Below are positions 15,016-18,375 of a stretch of DNA of 18,375 nt, in pieces. Under the pieces are notes generated by a model, which was not told where the DNA came from, ran no database searches, and saw only the letters and a program-made list of their open reading frames with translations. Every line of letters begins with the position of its first letter. The stretch's first letter is position 1. The translations under genes were made by a program, and so were the position numbers. Location of the stretch: positions 1 through 18,375 of the forward strand of contig DIEM01000070.1 in assembly GCA_002418625.1 (NCBI GenBank), in the 5' to 3' direction. Origin of the DNA: Firmicutes bacterium UBA5774 (GTDB lineage Bacteria > Bacillota > Clostridia > Peptostreptococcales > Anaerovoracaceae).

Positions 15016-15051
15016 AAAACGAATGACCGCCCCCGAAAGAGCGGTCATTCG
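15016..15051 (-). terminator. Intrinsic terminator after tRNA-Val
   Basis: The 11-bp perfect stem CGAATGACCGC (15020-15030) / GCGGTCATTCG (15041-15051) encloses a 10-nt loop. On the minus strand it is followed by TTTTAG and a further T-rich stretch. It lies 21 bp past the tRNA 3' end and before the glycerate kinase gene. Confidence 0.85.
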
Positions 15052-15072
15052 CCTGGCTTTTGCATCCACTTT

Positions 15073-15149
15073 TGGTGGGGACAACGGGGCTCGAACCTGT
15101 GACCTCATGCTTGTGACGCATGCGCTCTAGCCTGCTGAGCTATGCCCCC
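15073..15149 (-). tRNA. tRNA-Val (anticodon CAC)
   Basis: The 77-nt minus-strand sequence folds as a cloverleaf. The acceptor GGGGGCA pairs with TGTCCCC (one G-U), the D stem is GCTC/GAGC, and the anticodon stem is CATGC/GCATG with loop GTCACAA. The T loop is TTCGAGC, and A73 and CCA are encoded. U33-CAC reads the valine codon GUG. Two departures are visible: G at position 32, normally a pyrimidine, and an A-C mismatch inside the T stem (ACAGG against CCCGT). It is probably functional but worth scoring. Confidence 0.93.
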
Positions 15150-15240
15150 ATAACTGCGCTAAAACCATTTTACTGCATCCTGCATAAGAATTCCATATTT
15201 TTTTAAATAATTTCCGCAATTCTAAAAAGGGCTCGAACCG

Positions 15241-16452
15241 TCACTTTGACTCCGGCGAGATTTCGAGCTCCATATCGGCCTGCCTGGATTTTTTCGTCAA
15301 CAGAAAACCTGATGTGATTGCTGTTAAAGGAGCAACTGCGACGAGTCCGAAGCTCCCGACCACCGTATGCATGATTTCCATCGACACATATTTAAGATTA
15401 AAAATATCGATGATCGGCGTTCCTAAAGCCATGAAATACATCAGAAGAGAAATATAACCTCCTGTATACGCAAATAACAAGGTTGTCGTCATGGTCCCCA
15501 CGACAGTCCTTCCGACATTCAACCCGGATTTTATGGCCTCATACGTTGTGATATCAGGTTTTTTCTCCACAACTTCATGAACGGCAGCCGCAATATCCAT
15601 GGCAAGATCCATTAGCGCCCCTGCCGAGGCTATGAAAACGACCGCAATCAGGATATTCGTAAGGTTCAGATGAGCATAGCCGGAATAGAGAAGGCTTTCG
15701 GAATACGGCAGCACTGCTCCGTGGATTTTGAAGCTGTTTCCGAATATAATCGCCAAAAACGCCGTAAGTAAAGTTCCCGAAAGCGAACCCAGCACGGCCG
15801 CGGCAGATTTTCTATTCAGGCCTCCAACCATTAATATTATAATGGTCGTGACTGTTATCACAAAATACATCGAAATGATCAAAGGGTCCCATCCCTTGAG
15901 CAGCAGCGGCACTAACAGCTTCCATATCATCAGGACGGTCATCAAAAATGACAATAATGCCTTAGCGCCTGTCCATCGGGCGAAAATCACCAGAAACACA
16001 GCGAATATCCCTATTAGGACGCCCTCCAGGCCGATTCGGTAGTGGTCGATCATCGTGATATTCGTGATGGCCTGATCAGCATGATCTACCACCACAAGGG
16101 CTTTGTCTCCTGCCGTGAAAGCTTTGTCCAGTTCGAGCCTGCCTGTGAATCTATTGCTTGCATCCGCTTCCTGACCTTTAAAGGGCCCATCCAGAATTTC
16201 GACCCGACAAACCTGTTCCCCTTCCATGACAAAGCCAAAATTGCTTAAAACATTATCGTTGTCAACATCCAAGACCCGGACCACCGATCGCATGCTGCCT
16301 GGATAATTATTTTCCTGAAATCCGGTCGGCATAAACGCGAGTATGGCGACGAACAAAATAATAACTGCATTGAATATCAGTTCCCTCAATGTCATTCCTC
16401 TTAAAATCGCCGTTTTTTCAATGGTCGATGCAAATTTTATATTTTTCGACAA
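15241..16452 (-). CDS. YibE/F family multi-pass membrane protein
   Basis: The product is about 403 residues. An N-terminal helix (LIFNAVIILFVAILAFMP) is followed by a soluble domain of about 100 residues with VVRVLDVDNDNV and GDKALVVVDHAD, then seven or so helices. The YibE/F pattern is clear in GLEGVLIGIFAVFLVIFARW, LNLTNILIAVVFIASAGALMD and GRTVVGTMTTTLLFAYTGG. The function of the family is not established. The start is uncertain. TTG 16452 has GGAGG 8 nt upstream and is used here, while ATG 16470 and 16467 lack a good site. An ATG at 16542 would lie on the far side of the phosphatase terminator and is rejected. Confidence 0.88.
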   Translation of the reverse strand: MSKNIKFASTIEKTAILRGMTLRELIFNAVIILFVAILAFMPTGFQENNYPGSMRSVVRVLDVDNDNVLSNFGFVMEGEQVCRVEILDGPFKGQEADASNRFTGRLELDKAFTAGDKALVVVDHADQAITNITMIDHYRIGLEGVLIGIFAVFLVIFARWTGAKALLSFLMTVLMIWKLLVPLLLKGWDPLIISMYFVITVTTIIILMVGGLNRKSAAAVLGSLSGTLLTAFLAIIFGNSFKIHGAVLPYSESLLYSGYAHLNLTNILIAVVFIASAGALMDLAMDIAAAVHEVVEKKPDITTYEAIKSGLNVGRTVVGTMTTTLLFAYTGGYISLLMYFMALGTPIIDIFNLKYVSMEIMHTVVGSFGLVAVAPLTAITSGFLLTKKSRQADMELEISPESK

Positions 16453-16484
16453 ATCAGTTCCCTCCATCATAATTGAAGAATAAA

Positions 16485-16512
16485 GTCCTGAGCGGAATTC
16501 TCCGCTCAGGAC
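16485..16512 (-). terminator. Hairpin terminator after the alkaline phosphatase gene
   Basis: The perfect 12-bp stem GTCCTGAGCGGA / TCCGCTCAGGAC has a 4-nt loop, 53 bp after the phosphatase stop on the minus strand. It is followed by TTTATTCTTC, a modest T-rich run. It probably separates phosphatase transcription from the YibE/F gene, with some readthrough possible. Confidence 0.7.
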
Positions 16513-16564
16513 AGATGTGCATCCAGTTTTGACCTGAAACACTGATACCTTCTACCCGATCTAT

Positions 16565-18043
16565 TTACTTATCGAGCTTCGTGATGACAGACAACTTGCC
16601 ATAGACTTTGGTATTGTCATAAAATCCATCGAAAAGTTCCGAGCCCGCACCCATGGCATATACCGGCACCGGTGTTCCTGTGTGCGAGTATGAGGTGAAG
16701 CTGAGTCCGGCACTGCTGTTTACTATGTGTGAAAGTGTCACTGACAATGGGCTATAGGATCCATAAAGGACTTTTTCCTGATCATCCGAAGGCTTTTCAC
16801 CGCTCATGGCCTTTTCGAACGCGTCTTCCAGCATTGACGATTGATAATCGCTCAGGTTGTTGATGTCCAGCCCATAAGCATCCTCGATCTCATCGGCCAA
16901 ATCCGACAGCATTGGATCGGAAGGCATTGCCGCCTGATACTCTTTGACCAGCTTGTCAAACTCCTGATATGACATCTTTACCGGCTGAAGCTTGTCAAAA
17001 TGCGTGCTGTATCCTGTCAAAGAATAACCGATGGTCATCCCTCCACATTCGTGGTCGGCTGTGACAATGATCAAGGTTTCTTTCGGGTGTGCGCGGTAGA
17101 AATCCAAAGCGACTTCCACAGATTCGTCAAAGGCTATCGTATCATGGATGGAAGCGGCAGCATCGTTGGCGTGATTGGCCCAGTCTATTTTACCGCCTTC
17201 AACCATCATGAAAAATCCTTTGCTGTTATCCAGCACTTCGATTCCCTTTGCGACGTAATCCGAAAGCGCAAGCTCGCCGTCCGCCCTGTCTATTTCATAG
17301 TCCAGAGCCGCTTCATAATCATCCGGGTCGATCGCGACGACTTTTCCGGATTTATTGTTGAGCGCCAGGATTTCTTCATTGGTATTTGCAATCGTATAGC
17401 CGGCGCCTTCAACGATTTCATAGATGTGCTGATCGGCTCCCTTAGGACCGGTTTTCTGGTCGAAATCTCCGCCGCCGAAATAGTCGAATCCGCTTGCAGC
17501 CAACTGCTTTCCGATTCCATAGGCATCATTTCTGTTTGCCACCTTTGCATAATACGCTGCCGGTGTTGCATGCGTAATCGGAACGCTGGTCACGATGCCG
17601 ATCTTGTAGCCTTTTTCCTTCAGGGCTTCTGTTATCGGCGTATACGCGATCGATTTCGTCTCATCCATGTTGATGACTCCGGATAATGTCTTTTTGCCGG
17701 AAGCCAGAGAAGTTGCTGTGGAAGCGGAATCAGGAATGAATGATGTGGAATCCTGCGTCATCAGCGCACCATGGACAGGAAATTTCGTAAAGTCAAGCTG
17801 CTCAGGAGTAATCTGCCCCGGCATCGACAATTCACCAAGATACATTTCCGCGCTGCTGACCTGAGGATAGCTCATCCCGTCTCCAATAAACATAAATACA
17901 TATTTCGGGGTTTTTCCGCTGTAGGTCTCATCGTCAGCCGAAGCAGCCATTCCAAGATTCGGCTGGGCCACTGCCATGGACAGTACCAATCCTACAGCAA
18001 GGGTTACAGACATGATACTTTTCAAATGCTTTTTTAAGATCAT
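16565..18043 (-). CDS. Secreted alkaline phosphatase (PhoA family)
   Basis: The enzyme releases phosphate from organic monoesters outside the cytoplasm, typically under phosphate starvation. Residues 1-36 form a Sec signal peptide (MILKKHLKSIMSVTLAVGLVL), with possible cleavage after AVA (24-26) or ASA (34-36). Catalytic features are intact: metal ligand Asp55 in FMFIGDGMSYPQ, nucleophile Ser106 in PDSASTATSLASG, further metal ligands in EGGKIDWANHANDAA and TADHECGG, and the last His in YSHTGTPVPVYAMG. The 492-residue length fits. ATG 18043 has GGAGGTG about 7 nt upstream; a longer in-frame start at 18100 would disrupt the signal peptide. A Pho-box-like promoter lies upstream. Confidence 0.96.
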   Translation of the reverse strand: MILKKHLKSIMSVTLAVGLVLSMAVAQPNLGMAASADDETYSGKTPKYVFMFIGDGMSYPQVSSAEMYLGELSMPGQITPEQLDFTKFPVHGALMTQDSTSFIPDSASTATSLASGKKTLSGVINMDETKSIAYTPITEALKEKGYKIGIVTSVPITHATPAAYYAKVANRNDAYGIGKQLAASGFDYFGGGDFDQKTGPKGADQHIYEIVEGAGYTIANTNEEILALNNKSGKVVAIDPDDYEAALDYEIDRADGELALSDYVAKGIEVLDNSKGFFMMVEGGKIDWANHANDAAASIHDTIAFDESVEVALDFYRAHPKETLIIVTADHECGGMTIGYSLTGYSTHFDKLQPVKMSYQEFDKLVKEYQAAMPSDPMLSDLADEIEDAYGLDINNLSDYQSSMLEDAFEKAMSGEKPSDDQEKVLYGSYSPLSVTLSHIVNSSAGLSFTSYSHTGTPVPVYAMGAGSELFDGFYDNTKVYGKLSVITKLDK

Positions 18044-18078
18044 AATTTTACACCTCCATCTTCTTTCATGCCCAGTAT

Positions 18079-18110
18079 ATAATACAAACATTAAGAACAA
18101 ATTATGGCAG
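18079..18110 (-). promoter_or_regulatory. Possible Pho-box promoter of the phosphatase gene
   Basis: The minus strand carries CTGCCATAATTTGTTCTT (18110-18093), which matches the E. coli Pho-box consensus at 12 of 18 positions, then 8 nt, then the -10 hexamer TATTAT (18084-18079). No usual -35 hexamer is present, as expected for an activator-dependent promoter. TTAACA just upstream also resembles a Bacillus PhoP half-site. This rests on an eye match only. Confidence 0.4.
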
Positions 18111-18140
18111 TGTTAAATGAAAAACATCAATTTGCGACGG

Positions 18141-18375
18141 AAAAATCCCATAAGACGCGAAACAAGGCTCCTGGCGGAGCGCAGCGTACTTTCCGTACGC
18201 GAGCATCGGACATGGGCTTTTGTGAATCGAGTCTTTGAAATCAATTTGGGCTCGCAGTAGAAATCTGCAAATTAAATTTGTGATTTCCTTGCGTAAGTTC
18301 ACCGACAGTTTGCTTCACAAACTGGGTGAGCTAATATGCGCGGGAAAACCTCGATAGAACTCGAAACAAGACCCT
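18141..18375 (+). ncRNA. Candidate structured non-coding RNA, cut by the right edge
   Basis: No credible protein gene covers this stretch. On the plus strand, CCCAT (18147-18151) can pair with ATGGG (about 18211-18215) and encloses two hairpins, GCTCC-TGGC-GGAGC (18167-18180) and GCGTAC-TTTCC-GTACGC (18184-18200), as in a multi-branch junction. Further on, CAGTTTG-CTTCA-CAAACTG (18306-18324) sits on an outer GTTCACC/GGTGAGC stem (18297-18331). The joining segments are rich in A and G (CGAAACAAG occurs twice, at 18158 and 18362), which favours the plus strand. A weak promoter-like pair, TTAAGA (18091) and TTAAAT (18113), lies upstream. It resembles widespread structured RNAs of Clostridia, possibly the raiA motif. 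That name is a recollection and was not tested. Confidence 0.5.

Noticed and set aside
15229..15239. GGGCTCGAACC next to the YibE/F stop, identical to 11 nt of the tRNA-Val T arm, considered as an att site or tRNA remnant
   Set aside because: The T-arm motif is short and common, no acceptor or anticodon arm surrounds it, and there is no integrase or foreign-looking DNA between the two copies.
18078..18083. Plus-strand TATAAT as the promoter of the RNA candidate
   Set aside because: No -35-like hexamer exists at 16-18 bp upstream, and the bases overlap the -10 of the phosphatase promoter on the other strand.
18102..18302. A 66-codon minus-strand reading frame in the right-edge region
   Set aside because: It has no ribosome binding site and no recognisable domain, and it coincides with strong RNA stem-loops on the opposite strand, so it is more likely a shadow of a structured RNA.
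1..18375. Search for CRISPR arrays, transposases, integrases or toxin-antitoxin genes
   Set aside because: No spaced direct repeats and no such protein families were seen. The small XRE gene sits with DUF2975 and DUF4173 membrane genes and not with a toxin.

Overview
The window looks like a chromosomal segment of a low-to-mid GC Gram-positive anaerobe in Clostridia/Eubacteriales. This is inferred from the consensus sigma-A-type promoters, strong AGGAGG-type ribosome binding sites, the Firmicutes-like RpoB rifampicin region, the L10 leader, and an EFR1-type ferredoxin/flavodoxin protein. I cannot place it to genus.

Region 1 (1-5920, minus strand) is the core transcription/translation operon rpmG-secE-nusG-rplK-rplA-[L10 leader]-rplJ-rplL-rpoB. 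RpoB is cut by the left edge after about 664 codons. Its controls can be read directly: a TTGACA/TAATTT promoter before rpmG, an L10-binding leader with a terminator-like hairpin before rplJ, and a 342-bp structured rplL-rpoB gap with stem-loops and a separate rpoB promoter. NusG carries an unusual acidic N-terminal extension of about 63 residues.

Region 2 (6109-9078, plus strand) encodes a lipoprotein cyclophilin-type peptidyl-prolyl isomerase, an ABC ATPase and a large membrane partner whose start overlaps the ATPase stop (ATGA). Together these look like an export unit. It converges on Region 3 (9088-10335, minus strand), a zero-gap pair made of an EFR1-type flavodoxin/2[4Fe-4S] protein and a YaiI/YqxD (DUF188) protein.

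Region 4 (10377-12777, minus strand) is a three-gene module: a DUF2975 membrane protein, a small XRE-type regulator and a DUF4173 membrane protein. It runs from a perfect TTGACA-17-TATAAT promoter to a strong intrinsic terminator. Region 5 (12899-14947) holds a plus-strand DEDDh exonuclease with a possible C-terminal HTH, which converges on and overlaps a minus-strand glycerate kinase.

Region 6 (15016-18110, minus strand) contains tRNA-Val(CAC) with its terminator, a YibE/F-family membrane protein, and a secreted PhoA-type alkaline phosphatase. The phosphatase has a terminator behind it and a possible Pho-box promoter in front. Region 7 (about 18141 to the right edge) has no convincing protein gene, but contains nested stems and purine-rich joints that look like a structured non-coding RNA on the plus strand. 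It is the most interesting unexplained item in the window.
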